Positions 1-12,390 of a stretch of DNA of 64,000 nucleotides are shown in pieces. The notes under the pieces were generated by a model that saw only the letters and a list, made by a program, of their open reading frames with translations, searched no databases and was not told the DNA's origin. Each line of letters starts with the position of its first letter. Within the stretch, counting starts at the first letter, position 1. A program made the translations under genes and the position numbers. Origin of the DNA: Schistocerca nitens (lineage: Eukaryota > Arthropoda > Insecta > Orthoptera > Acrididae); the NCBI RefSeq assembly GCF_023898315.1, contig NC_064622.1, forward strand, positions 177,588,178-177,652,177. Reading direction: 5' to 3'.

Positions 1-500
1 TCGCTCGACATGCCGACTGTAACTGGAAGATAGTCTAGTGCGACAAACAGTACTCTTCCGCAGGCTCGCGTACGGCAACTGCAGTTTCTCGGTTCTGAGT
101 GGCCCCGTGTGCGGAACTGCGTTACCAGGAATTCGGCAACCAGTTGCCGATGTAAACCGCCTGCTCTTCAGTCGCTCCATGTACGGACAGCAGAAGACTG
201 CCGAGCTTGTTTCTGGTTGCCTTGATTGCCGTGGGGAGCAAAACACAGGTGGGAGGGAACACATTTCACTTTCCTCACGCAGTACTTGTGCAACAGCTAC
301 GTGCATTTTATTCTCAAAGCATCAATAACGGACGTAGAAAACACATACACGTAACTAACTATTAAATGTTTCTTGAAAGACGCTTAGTGGCATGTTCAAG
401 TAACTCAGCTTATTCGTTGCAATTTTCGGATCACCTCTCGAAATGCAACATTCAGCGCCATGGTTAATTATTTTTCTTGTTTCATCACTTTTGTTAACAG
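1..500. other. No recognised gene
   Basis: A 96-codon open frame (38-328, +) matches nothing I recognise. The only structured signal is the pyrimidine-rich run ending in TTAACAG at 491-500, described with the next feature. Confidence 0.4.
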
Positions 501-743
501 TCTCTCCGAGGATTAGTTGCTGGTGTCCACGATGTATCCAGTATTACTTTATCACGCATTTCGCAACAAGGTATTACAGACCAACCCGAATCCACTGGCT
601 TTTGCAGTGGCTACTACAACGCTGCAAATAGTTACTGTTACATCTACAATGGCAGTGCCTGTTGTCAGACACAGAACACCAGCGGTCCGAAGTCTTCCAA
701 CGCCTATCGTTTCAGAACTAGGAAGCTCAGTGATCAGAAAACA
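501..743 (+). other. Candidate exon-like Cys-rich open frame
   Basis: A stop codon (495-497) lies inside a good-looking 3' splice acceptor: a T/C-rich tract from about 468 ending in CAG at 498-500. Directly after it the frame starting at 501 is open for 175 codons, to 1025. The first 81 codons (501-743) encode four cysteines in a C-x10-C-x6-CC arrangement (residues FCSGYYNAA, YCYIYNGSACC), one NGS and one NTS sequon, and a basic end (YRFRTRKL). That fits a small secreted protein or terminal exon. From about 744 on the frame is low-complexity and probably not coding; 744-749 (GTTGGT) could be a weak donor. I do not recognise the protein. A chance open frame beside a chance acceptor is quite possible. 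Confidence 0.25.
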
Positions 744-1025
744 GTTGGTTTTCGTTTTTTTCTCTTTTTTGCATTCATGATGCTTGGTACCAAACAGGGT
801 AGCGTAGTGTTAAAATTATGGTCGATATCAATTAGAAGAGAGTTAAACAACGCGGGCTACAAAGCGATGAGCCTGCATAAGATGTTTATATCACAAAATC
901 CGTGGGCTTCAGACGACTTTAATGCACAAAGAACGTTGAAAATGTGGTCTGCTGATAATAATTGTGTAGTAATTAACCTTGCAAATTTTTCGAAGCTAAA
1001 TTCACTTTTACATACTTTATATTAG

Positions 1026-4000
1026 AAGAGATGGTGTAGACTGCTATTATCGGCGACATATGACACGATACCATGCAAATATTAATGATTATAGCAGAAA
1101 ATTTCCATCTCCTTTCAGAAATGTTTCAGGAAAAAGTGTAATTTTTCGCTTTGTCGTTGTTTAACTCCATCCTCTATTGGTTGAAGGTATTAACACTTCG
1201 CTTACACTAAAATTGTTTCATAAATTTTACTAAATGATGTCGTTAAAGTACCGAAATCATCTTCATTCATTCACAAGGAAAGATAATGATTTATGACGGT
1301 TCTATTACATCGACATTGACTTCACAAAATGTATAAACAACACAAAAATCGCCGTACTGCTACGTTTCGAGAGTTAAATTATCGCTAAAAATATTTTCTT
1401 TTGCTATTACTTCGTACAATGCCAGTTTCATTCATTACACTCAAACAAACCGCAATTATTGGTCACGTAGTAGATAATACTCACTATAAGTTCATTTTTT
1501 ACCTTGGTTATACAGCTAATCACTTCTCCCCATTTAAATCTGGCTCCAACGAGTTTCAACGCATGGTAGTTCAAGGACCTGCCACGAGAGGCCGACAAGA
1601 ACGCGGCAGTGTCGTTGGCGCCTGCAGATTGGTTGTGACATCTAGCGGTCAAAGTTTGAAGCATTTGCATCCGTTAAGATAGGTGACAATAGTGTACAGA
1701 AGTGCTTTATTTAGACCACGTCGACACAAAAGCTTTTTATATCACTATTTCAGTTTTTTATATAAAGCTTCCAATGTACTGTAATTCTATATATTCAAAT
1801 ATAGCGGTAAAAAATAATTCGAGGGTGTAGCAAAACATTGACTGGTGCTCGGATATCCTTGGAGAGCTGTAAGCATTACTTTCTTTGGATGTTCCGGGAA
1901 AATTGATCCCAACGCAGCGCGATGTGTGGTTGTCTCAGAGAGTGCGAAACATGGCTGACAGTGGTTTGGTGCAGTTTGGATTTAGGGACTTCTCATTGAT
2001 TTGTTGTGTGTTATAGCGCTTCTGTGATACCAGTGTTAATTAGACTGCAGACTTAAGGAGTTTTGTATGCATAATAAGACGGAACCGCAAATCGTAAGTC
2101 TCTACTTGACATTAATTTTGAGTATCTTGCGGCTGTGCATCCGGCTTTTCAAAATTCTCTGCGGTAGTTCATCAGATGTCTTTATGTTAAAATGTGTAAC
2201 AAAAAATCTACGTTGGGAAAAACCTAACCACTGCACCAACTTTCGTCATATGCTAGAGTTCTGCTTGTATTTTGTTTGTAGGTACCGGTACCACAGCTCT
2301 GCATATTTGCGGCAAAGGCACGCCCATTTTTGGTAGCCTTTCTGTCAGGAAATGTCATTTACAAAATGCACTGTTACGACATACAAATTTTAACTACGCG
2401 GATCGTACTGGTACCTATTTTTATTAATGAAAGGAGTAGGAACAGTTTCTTTCTTGGAAGTAAATACAGTGTACGTCATTGAACAAGGCGAAATAAGGAA
2501 ACCTGAACTCCATAGCAAGATTTAAACTTGTTTTCCGTCAGCTAATTGAATAGCTGTTTCTTTCTGTTGACAGTTACTTTTTAACCTGCATGGCAATTTT
2601 TGAAACGGGAGCAGTAGCTCTAACGAATTAGATAGTATAGTTTTTATAAAACTCATTTTGTTTCGCTTATTCCGACAGTTGCATTGTAGCTACGCGGTAC
2701 TCAAGACCAGAGATAAAGATAATGAAGTAGAATATTCATCGTGTCTCTCTGGCTACGACATTGTTACAGAACCCTCAAGCTTCAATTGGAGTTCTCTACA
2801 TTATGCCGAAAAATTGACTGTCGATGCGATTTTTTAAGTTGTTTGCAGTAAATGTGACTTAACTGTTTTATTTTCATTATTCATTTTGACATGTGGCAAA
2901 GTGATAACTTTGCCCAATATTAGGTTTAGTTTTTGTTTTTACTGCTTGTTCCGCTCTCGTTAACGTGCCGTAATGCAGTACGTAAAATAACATTGGGAAC
3001 GAACACAAGTAGGTGTTATTTTTCTGCGATCTGTGCATGCGGTGTATGTCCAATTAATAACGAACACTCAAATGCTTGACTGGCACGGTAGTTGTCGAAA
3101 GTACGGACACGTTAGTTTTTCCGTCAACCGTTGTTCAAGTTTTAATGATGAAAGAGAGCCGGATAAATGTAACCTTGTAACCCTTCTCGAGATTAAATTG
3201 TCTAGGGAATACAGGCTAATCATAATACGCATAGGTTTTACTCATCTCTTCTGCAATGAATATTAGTTAAGACTACTTAAGTGTGTTGTAGCAAAGAAAA
3301 ACGCACTTTCACTGAGACACCTCATTACTCAAATCAGCAGATCAGAATTTCTCCGTTATGGAATGGAGAATAATATGGTATATACAATGACAGGTCATAT
3401 CTAAAGCAGAACCTATAGGCTGTCTTGTAACTAGCGTTGTAACACTTGTAGCGTGAAAGTCGAGAAATATTCATGTTCTAAAAACGTGCCTTATAATCAG
3501 GCACGTTACTGGTTAGAGGATACGCATTATAGCCAGGACAGAAAGGTAGCAGTATAAACTGTCTATGCATTAATGTATACCGCCAGCCAAATCGAGCAAC
3601 GAACTAAATTTAGCCGCGCTGCGAGGAAGAGCCTTCTTTCTCACTGTTTCGGAAACGTTCGCAGCTCAGTAGTAGAATTGCTGAACAGATTTTTCGTTCT
3701 TTCTCATTTGGTTTTACGAGTACAATACGCTGTCTGCAGCGTGGCGACCCATCGGCGGTGTTCGGTTATCGACCAACACGGGGAACTGTGTCGTCTGTCC
3801 CTTGAAGATTGTTTCATCGACTGTGTGCTCCGACAGATGTAGTTTAACTATAGCCTACCCTCTTCTCCCACCACCGCCGTCGTCCTGCTACCGTCCCATC
3901 TCTTTCTAGTAAAATAAAACGTACATAACAGCACGCCGGAAAGCCGAACGGCCCCAGGACCTAACCTGTAAAAGCATGCAGGTTTCTAATCAGTATTCAG

Positions 4001-5068
4001 TTTTGTGTGTCCTTTGACTCGATTGACCGATTTGTTGCCAGTGAACATGAGAAAATCCTTGTCTCAGTCAATAATACGGTACGGTCACCGATTAATTCTG
4101 CAAGTGGTCTCGGCGGTGTTCTTAATAATGCTTGTTTGAAAATAGATGAATGAAAGAGATATGAAATGCTTAGTTTACAGAGACTGTGTATACTAGTAAC
4201 GGGTTTTTCATTTCGATTTTGAAGGGACTTGAAAATGGTCTTGCTGCGACTTCATTGAAAAGTGGGACGTTTCCGTTCTGAATTATTGTAGACAAAAACC
4301 CCAGCCTTCGGTATCGCTATCCTCATTCCCATATCATGCAGATAATTATTGTAAATCTAAGGACGCAAAGCTATTTTTTTTAAAGAGTAACAATGGCCGC
4401 ACTATAATTTCTTTAGATATACTGAATTCCGAAAACGCACTGCCTCGTATTATGTGGGAGATCTCTGGGGCTGCTGCACGATACTGCCATATTGTTGTAC
4501 AATGAGTCATTTGGAAGTGATCACTATAGCACGTCCCGTGAAGTTGAATACTCCGCAAAACTGAATTGAAATACGCAATCGCAACATAGTTATATCATAG
4601 TCATAATGATATCTTCGTATTTTATAATGAATTATTCTATTTACAGTATATGTAAAGCCGTTAGCTTACAGCTGTTTTTTGAAGTCAAGGATACTAAAAG
4701 AATATAAAAATATGAAACCTAAATTACCGAAAAAACTGAACTTGATTTAATTTTAGTGAAGTCCCCCACCTGAGCGTTCCGCATTTAAGCAGTAAGTGAA
4801 TGAAATTTTCTGTTTCATGTTTTGTGAAGTCTCAATGTCAGTTCATGTGCAGTGGGAAATCACATTGATAATCAGTGTGACTTATCAACTCACTTTGGAT
4901 TGCTGATCTAGGGGCGATGTGAATATCTGTTTAAACTGAGGCGTAGAATTGTCTTAAGATTTGGTTTTTGTAATGGTTGCATCCAAATAAATTAACTTTG
5001 TTTGCTGAATGTTGGCAAAATTTATCGATGTACTGGTGTAATGGAAATGAACGTTGGTATAGTGTATT
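1026..5068. other. Unassigned AT-rich DNA
   Basis: Only short frames (under 95 codons) occur here, none recognisable. I see no TIR pairs, tRNA-like boxes or tandem repeats. Probably old, decayed intergenic or intronic DNA. Confidence 0.4.
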
Positions 5069-6188
5069 TACACTGAGGTAAATAAAGTTATGGGATAGCG
5101 ATATGCACATATACAGATGGCTGCAGAATCGCGTACACAAGTTATGAAAGGGCAGAGCTATCATTTGTACTGGGGTGATTTATTTAAAAAGAGTTCTGCC
5201 GTGGTTATGGGCGCACGACAGGAATTAAAACTTTGAACACGCAATGGTAGTTAGCGATAGACGCATGAGAGATTCTTTTTCGGAAATCGTTGACGAATTC
5301 AATATCCAGAGATCCAGTGTCAAGCGTGTGCCGAGAATACCAAATTTCTGGCATTACATCTCACCACGGACAGTGCAGCGGCCTTTGTGTAGAGTCGTTA
5401 GTGCTAAAAGACAAGCAACACTTCCTGAAATAACCGCAGAAATCAATGTGGAACGTACGACGAACGTGTCTCTTAGGACAGTGCGGCGAAATTTGACATG
5501 AAATGGCTATGGCAGCAGACGACCGACGCGAGTGCCTTTGCTGACTGCACGACGTCGCTTGCAGCGCCTCTACTGGTCTCGTGACCACATCGGTTGGACC
5601 CTAAACGACCGGTAAACCGTGACCCGGTCAGATGAGTCCCAAATTCAGTTGGAAAAAGCTGGTGGTAGGGTTAGTGTGGCGCAGACCCCATGACACCGTG
5701 GACGCAGATTGTCTACATAGCACTGTGAAAGCTGATAGTGGCTCCATAATGGTGTAGGCTGTTTTTACATGTAATGGACTTTGTATTCCAGTCAAACCGA
5801 ACCCATCTTTGACTAGAAATGGCTATGTTCGGCTGCTAGGAGACCACTTGCCATGGACTTTTTATGGATGACAATGCACCATGTCACTGGGCCACAGCTG
5901 TTCGCGATTGCTTGAAAATTCTGGATAATTCTAGCGAATGGTTTGCCCACCCAGATCGCCTACATGAATCCCATAGAAAGTTTATGGGACATAATCTAGG
6001 GGTAAGTTCGTAAACCGGTAATACTTCCGTAATTATGGACGGCTGTAGAGACAACAAGGCTCAATGTTTCTGCAGGGGGCTTCCAACGACTTGTTGAGTC
6101 CATATCACGTAGAGTTGCTGCACTTCGCCGGGAGAAAGGTGGTCGAACACACTTTGAGGTATCTCACGACTTTTGACACCTCGGTGTA
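5069..6188 (+). mobile_element. Tc1-like DNA transposon
   Basis: The left end (TACACTGAGGTAAATAAAG) and the reverse complement of the right end (TACACCGAGGTGTCAAAAG) form imperfect TIRs with TA at the outer edges, as Tc1/mariner elements require. At 1.12 kb the length is normal for a DNA-only cut-and-paste element. Its transposase is broken, so it is a dead copy. Confidence 0.85.
5244..6156 (+). pseudogene. Tc1-like transposase, broken
   Basis: The transposase would bind the element's TIRs and catalyse cut-and-paste transposition with a DD34E triad. The first open part (5244-5501) is the N-terminal helix-turn-helix region. Further on, in shifting frames, the catalytic landmarks remain: a SDESQIQL-type first-D motif near 5630, a DDNAPCHWA second-D motif near 5870, and NPIESLWD with the catalytic E near 5970. 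Several frameshifts and stops separate these blocks, including one straight after residue 85. The start was chosen as the first ATG before the helix-turn-helix. Confidence 0.8.
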
Positions 6189-6598
6189 CTGTGTCAGAGA
6201 ACCGCTCTTACCCTTTCAGTCGAAGCAGTGTATTATATATCGGAGTACCGGTACGTACATAATATAAAATACCGTATAATGTATCCAGCGTATCTGTATG
6301 TGCACCATCGTATGTTTCATAGAGATTTATGTCGCTTCATGTCAGCCTTTGCATCTTGCAGAGAATCTCAAGAGTTATTTAGAAAGGCTTCTTCTTTACT
6401 CTTGTACCGACGTTGAGCCACGTGGGACTTCATTATTCCCAATAATATTTTGTATGGAGTAGTAAGATCCGGGAATCGTTTCAGTCTTTTGAGTAAGACT
6501 GGAGACATTGCTAAACCAGTTTAATCTAGCAGCTTCGTAATTATTCATCAAGTAACCCACACATCTGAATAGCAAAACGTACTTCATCTCCTGTATCC
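6189..6598. other. No recognised feature
   Basis: AT-rich DNA with two short overlapping frames. Nothing recognisable. Confidence 0.35.
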
Positions 6599-6770
6599 AC
6601 ACGTGGTACACGATTACTATCCTTCTAGCTGACGTGTTAACCATGTTTGCAACCTGTAAAAACAAGAGTTTCTATTCACGTTATCCATTCAGGTATGATA
6701 CATGATTCCCTAGCCTTCTAGCTGAGATACTAACGTTTGCAACATGTCCAAATAATAATTTCTGTTCACG
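6599..6770. repeat. Degenerate tandem duplication, ~91 bp unit
   Basis: 6599-6680 and about 6690-6770 share the order CCTTCTAGCTGA, then AACGTTTGCAAC or ATGTTTGCAAC, then TTTCT(A/G)TTCACG. This indicates an old two-copy tandem duplication. Confidence 0.55.
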
Positions 6771-6782
6771 TATACTGTAAAA

Positions 6783-6785
6783 GAG

Positions 6786-6825
<40 letters not shown>

Positions 6826-6826
6826 T
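6783..6826. repeat. (GA)n microsatellite
   Basis: An uninterrupted GA run follows a short GAAA-rich lead-in. Confidence 0.95.
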
Positions 6827-6829
6827 CCG

Positions 6830-7802
6830 GGTCATATCGTGAGAAGGGCACTTCTCCAGCTCTTGCATGTAATTGTGGTTTTACTTTGATCAGCAAACAT
6901 TCTTCCCGTCTGAACTGCGATGAGACATTCTTCGGAAAATAGCGCTTCCGCGAGGAAGCATGTGGAACTTGAGCTTCACGGCTCCATGTCGTCTGGTAAT
7001 GCGTTCAGGAACATCAGTCTAAATCCATTCATTTTAAAAATAATTTTTTAATCTGCTCATATATTGTTAACCGCGGTACTTGAATATCAGCTGCTCTTTT
7101 ATGAATGGATTTCTTTGGAGACTGCTAAACTGATTGAGCGACTATAGCACGCGTGACTTCGGCTTAAATTACTGAATAGGAAACTCGTCGCAATGTTGCG
7201 ACAATACGTCATAATCTGGCTGATAATTAGAGGTGGTTTCATCAATGAAATTCACCGAGAAATCCTGCTTCCCCTTACAGGACGCATGTTCTCTCGTGGT
7301 TCCGTAATTTTGTTACGTCGACTACGCGGCCTGTCTTTGGCACTGCCGTAACGAAAGCACATTTCTCCTAATCAAGTTGGGTTGCTTTCCAAGGCGAGGC
7401 CTCCACAAAGCGAATAATAAAAGAACTCATTATCTTTGTCTTTGTTTGCCCTGTCGGTGGACGGAATTCAGGTTCTCAGCAGCGTAGCCCTGAACGCCGC
7501 TCACATTAGTCATGGATACACAAGTTAAACAATACGGTGCAGTACCGACAGCAGTGCTTTTCGTCAGCTTCAGGCAGGGATTCCAATAAAACAACTATTT
7601 TTCCCCAATCGTGCAAAGTCAAGGGAGTTACGGGGACAGGTTGATGAACAGACTTTACTCCATTCGACATTCGAACGTTTTCTTTTTCTTTTTTTTATAT
7701 GTATATCCAGACGTTTTCGCAAATAATTGTTAATTCTGTCTAATTTTAGCTCACGAGAGTTGAAAACGCACTACGCTGGTTGCAATAAGGGCGCTGCGAT
7801 AT
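6830..7802. other. No recognised gene
   Basis: Mixed-composition DNA with only short frames and no TIR or tRNA-like signals that I can support. Confidence 0.35.
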
Positions 7803-8968
7803 TAGACTACTGGCCATTAAAATTGCTACACCAAGAAGAAATGCAGATGATAAAAGGGTATTCATTGCACAAATATATTATGCTAGAACTGACATGTGAT
7901 TACATTTTCACGCAATTTGGGTGCATAGATCCTGAGAAATCAGTACCCAGAATAACCACCTCTGGCCGTAATTATAGGCCTTGATACGCCTGGGCATTGG
8001 GTCAAACAGAGCTTGGATGGCGTGTACAGGTACAGCTGTCCATGCAGCTTCAACACGATACCACAGTTCATCAAGAGTAGTGACTGGCGTATTGTGACGA
8101 GCCAGTTGCTCGGCCACCATTAACCAGACGTTTTCAATTGGTGAGAGATCTGGAGAATGTGCTGGCCAGGGCAGCAGTCGAACATTTTCTCTATCCAGAA
8201 AGGCCCCCACAGGACCTGCAACATGCGGTCGTGCATTATCCTGCTGAAATGTAGGGTTTCACAGGGATCGAATGAAGGGCAGAGCCACGGGTCGTAACAC
8301 ATCTGAAATGTAACGTTCACTGTTCAAAGTGCCGTCAATGCGAACAAGAGGTGACCGAGACGTGTAACCATTGGCACCCCATACCATCACGCCGGGTGAT
8401 ACGCCAGTATGGCGATGACGAATACTCGCTTCCAATATGCGTTAACCGCGATGTCGCCAAACACGGATGCGACCATCATGATGATTTAAACCGTTACAGC
8501 CATGCGGATAAGATGCCTGTCATCTCGATTGCTAGTGATACGAGGCCGTTGTGATCCAGCAGAGCGTTCCGTATTACCCTCCGGATTCCATATTCTGCTA
8601 GCAGTCATTGGATCTCGACCAACGCGAGCAGCAATGTCGCGATACGATAAACCGCAATCGCGATAGGCTGAAATCCGACCTTTATCAAAGTCGGAAACGT
8701 GACGGTACGCATTTCTCCTCCTTACACGAGGCATCACAACAACGTTTCACTAGGCAACGCCGGTCAACTGCTGTTTGTGTATGAGAAATCGGTTGGAAAC
8801 TTTCCTCATGTCAGCACATTGTAGGGGTCGTCACCGGCGGCAACCTTGTGAGAATGCTCTGAATAGCTTATCATTTGCATATCACAGCATCATCTTCCTG
8901 TCGGTTAAATTTCGCATCTGTAGCATGTCATCTTCGTGGTGTAGCAATTTTAATGGCCAGCAGTGTAT
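7803..8968 (-). mobile_element. Tc1-like DNA transposon (DD34E), internally deleted
   Basis: The TIRs match over about 30 bp: CTGGCCATTAAAATTGCTAC at the left and its complement, GTAGCAATTTTAATGGCCAG, at the right. TA-bearing termini lie at 7803 and 8968. At 1.17 kb the copy is shorter than a full element because the middle of the transposase is missing. A fragment of the same family, with the same terminal sequence, lies at 43193-43316. Confidence 0.9.
7908..8737 (-). pseudogene. Tc1-like transposase, internally deleted
   Basis: Minus-strand transposase. 8486-8737 gives the N-terminal part, with a helix-turn-helix (DFDKGRISAYRDCGLSYRD, then RDIAARVGRD). 7908-8210 and the bases just upstream give the catalytic C-terminal part: QQDNARPHV with the second D, then LLPWPAHSPDLSPIENVW with the catalytic E, 34 residues apart by my count. 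The first-D motif (SDE) is absent: the frame passes from the N-terminal domain to HDGRIRVWRH near 8480, implying loss of roughly 80 codons. Frameshifts add to the damage. Confidence 0.85.
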
Positions 8969-10896
8969 AAAGGTTCGTAAAATTTTGAAACTCGATTTCT
9001 CGTAAACGCTTGAGAAGCGCACTGTGCAAGAGAAGCATTTGTTACATTTAAATTGTTATTGAAATCTTGCGGCAAATGAGAAAAATTGGGACCTGTTGGG
9101 TAGATGCATTCCTTGTCAGCAGTAAGTTTGCGTTAGGTCGTGCTCGGTTGAGTAGAACAGCAAGCACTGCCCGCGGCGCGCTGGTGTCCACGTTAGTCTT
9201 ATTTCGGTAGTCAGTCTGAATCTGCCCGAAGTGTGATAAGTAAACCAGCTGATATCAGTTGTCGAGTTGAATACTGCTTAACCTCTCCGAAGAAATAAGT
9301 TGTCGTGAGCATTTATTCTTAAGCTATCGAACCGAGCAAGAAATGTCAACACTGAAACTCAATTAGGAGATGAGAATGAAGTCAAAAGAGTAGCTTCGCT
9401 TGAACTGCTTGTTCTGGAAAAGAGCGCACGTGTTATTTTTGGAGCTTTCGTCTTTCCTGTGATGTACAAACTCTTGATCCAGACGCCCACTTCGGAAAGC
9501 CAGCGAGCCGTGCCAAGACGAATGGATTCATTAATAAGTCTCAGCTTAGTCTCCGAAGCCTTGTCGAGTTTTCTCATCCTGGACGAATTCAGCCATGCAG
9601 CCTTTATCATTTGCGTTGTGAGTACTTCGGTAATCTAAACGCTTCAGTTCAGAATGTGCTTATTTTCTAACAGGGAGAGTTGTTTAAGTCGCTCCGTTGC
9701 CCTCCAAAATGTTTTAATTTGAAGGGAATGCAGACGTTTCTAGTTAGTTCGAGGCCCAAACATAGAACATTGTTCATTTGATACATCTGTAGTGCAATGA
9801 AAGATGTCGTGTTCCTTTACAAATGGCGTAACTCGAGTTTGTAGTAAAGGCTATTTGATCCTCTCAGATTTGAACACTCCTCCTCCTCCTCCTTCTCCTT
9901 CTTCCTTCTTCTCCTCCTCGTTCTCCGCCTTCTTTAGTATTAAAATCCGAAACAGCTTCATCCAGTTTCACCAGCTTGTTCCGGCGTATGCATGAGATGT
10001 TCTTCCATATAGTGTGCTTCTATGCAATTTTAACTATCGTTATTGCTAGAACATCTTTCCTTGTACAACCATGTCTAATATATTTCAATCTGTTACTCAT
10101 TAGACAAGCATCTTAGAGGTTTTGCGTAAGCTCTTCATTTTTCCTTGTTACCACATATAAATTCATGTGGTTCTCTTTCGCTGCTTTCCATTTGAGAGTT
10201 TTGTGGATCTTACAGTATACCTTTAGGAAGGTTTTTAATCCTATATCTTTGCCATCTTAAGCTGTTGGAGACGACAGCTGCTCCACAGTCGTCGATCTTA
10301 GACTGAATGGTATCATTGTACGTGAAAGCTGTTACTTTACTTATTGTGCTAACCATAGGACACTTCACCAGACCCTTTGCTGAATGAAGATTATCTAATA
10401 TTTCGCTGACACCAGAAGCTAAAACTTACAGTGCAGATTAAAACAACTGAGTTACATATGTGTCGGCGCAAAACTTTTGGCAATGAAATTCAACAGAAGC
10501 TCCTCTGTAGACCTTGCTGAACTACTTTCCTGTATAAAACTTTCTCTTAGCAGTTAAATTTACACTGCAAAGAATTTTTTTGCACACTAAAAGCGTGGGT
10601 AACAATGTTACATGAGCTGTCCCATCGCATTTCACGGCTCAGTTAAATGTTGGGATTGGCAGCAAGACTTTATTACCGCGCATCATCCGCTGCAGAATGG
10701 AAGAATCATTGCCAAAGGCCGCGAATTACCGCCCTCTGTACGTTATGGCACTAAGGTTTTTTCGTGTAGTCACATTAATACTTCGCATCGCGACACTTAG
10801 TTATACTAATGTCAAACCATCGTAGTACTGAAAAATATCAGAGATGGTCACTGGGGAAACTATATTTGAACCACTGCGTCAATAGTTAGCAACGAT
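8969..10896. other. No recognised gene; one CT-rich tract
   Basis: 9880-9930 is a CTCCTT-type low-complexity tract. The rest carries short unrecognised frames only. Confidence 0.4.
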
Positions 10897-11358
10897 TGTG
10901 GTGTCACCGCCAGACACCACACTTGCTAGGTGGTAGCTTAAATCGGCCGCGGTCCATTAGTACATGTCGGACCCGCGTGTCGCCACTGTCAGGATCGCAG
11001 ACCGAGCGCCACCACAAGGCAGGTCTCGAGAGACGTACTGGCACTCGCCCCAGTTGTACGACGACGTTGCTAGCGACTACACTGACGAAGCCTTTCTCTC
11101 ATTTGCCGAGAGACAGTTAGACTAGCCTTCAGCTAAGTTAATGGCTACGACCTAGCAAGGCGCCACTAACCATTTGTAACGTTGCATGTATCTCAAGATA
11201 GTCTTACTTGTATCATCCAGAATGCTGTATACCAAAGGACAATATAAAAGTTAAGTGTTCTAGTAGCTACGTTCTTTTCTTTATCACATTCATTACGAAT
11301 CCTGTTCCAGACTTTCGGCTACTTCACTGTGGACTGGCTGCCTTAACAGTCCACAACA
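10897..11358 (+). mobile_element. Solo LTR of an LTR retrotransposon (copy 1)
   Basis: A 462-bp unit begins TGTGGTGTCACCGCC, ends CCACAACA, and is flanked by a perfect 5-bp duplication, ACGAT. No internal region adjoins it, so it looks like the product of LTR-LTR recombination. Two further copies of the family lie at 19672-20186 (inverted) and 42710-43192. The TG...CA ends and 5-bp duplication fit a gypsy-like family. The family assignment is inference. Confidence 0.85.
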
Positions 11359-11636
11359 ACGATAATCACTAGAAAACTGCGACGGTCATTGATGGCTTGT
11401 TGCGCGTTGTGATGTCTCCGATGCCTCATGCAAACCAAATGCACACACAACAAAGGCCGCCGGTCCATCTAACGCTTCCGTCCCCAACCCCCACCACCCA
11501 CATTAGGTCATCAGGTTTAAAGAAACCTATCACAGGGATGATTGCTATTACAATCCTGCAAGTTTATGTTCCGAGAAGTTGAGCAACATGCTACTTCCTC
11601 CCACATACGTGTCGCGTAACGATCACGACAGGAAAG

Positions 11637-12327
11637 TACACTGACGGAAAAAATCGCAACTTCAAAAAATAGTTCATGCAGAGTAATGGAATTTCAGGAA
11701 TACATTTGTCTGAGTAATATATTTAAGTGATTAACGTTGCAGGTTCACAGGTTAATTTGAGCGCGAGATAAACTAATGTAAGTGTGAAACGCTGGTACTT
11801 TAATAACCGTTGTAACCGCCAGAGTGCTGAATGGAAGCATACGAACGTACATGCATTGTGTTTTACAGATGCCGGATGTCACTTGGTGGGTTTTCCATGT
11901 CTGTCGCACGTGGTCGGTCAGTACAGGGGCGGTTAGTGCTGATTGTGGATGCCGCTAAAGTTGTCGTTCGATAAGGTTCCATAAGTGCTCGAGTGAAGAC
12001 AGATCTAGTGATCGACCAGGTCATCAACCATCTATAGAGCGTGGTAAGTTACAACAGCGTTATGTGAGCGAGCGTTATCGTGTTGGAAAACACCCCCAGG
12101 AATGCTGCTCATGAATGGCAGCACAACAGATAGAATCAACAGACTGATATGCACATCGACAATCAGGATGCATGGGATTACCAGGAGAATCGTCCAGCTG
12201 CCATACGAAGTCGCACCCCAGGTCATAACTCCAGGTGTAGGTGCAGTATGTTTACCACATAAACAGATTGGTTGGAGGCCCTCAACTGGCCTCCTCCTAA
12301 CCAACACATGGCCATCACTGGCACCGT
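11637..12327 (-). mobile_element. Tc1-like element, C-terminal half
   Basis: It begins with the Tc1-type terminus TACACTGACGG at 11637. The minus strand encodes the C-terminal transposase half: LVRRRPVEGLQP, TPGVMTWGATSYG, and VFQHDNARSHNAVV with the second D (12032-12307). The region after this D, where the catalytic E should lie, is degraded. The 5' half is missing and the sequence stops at a tRNA-like fragment. The same family appears at 19264-20660. Confidence 0.75.
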
Positions 12328-12390
12328 AGCAACTCGTGGTCTAGTGGCTAGCGTTGCTGCCCCTGGATCATGGTGTCCCGGGCCACGCCA
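12328..12390 (+). repeat. tRNA-like SINE fragment
   Basis: It contains an A-box-like GTGGTCTAGTGGCTAGCG and the GGATCATGGTGTCCCGGG stretch usual just before a B box, but the B box itself is cut off. It sits exactly between two unrelated Tc1 halves. Confidence 0.45.
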
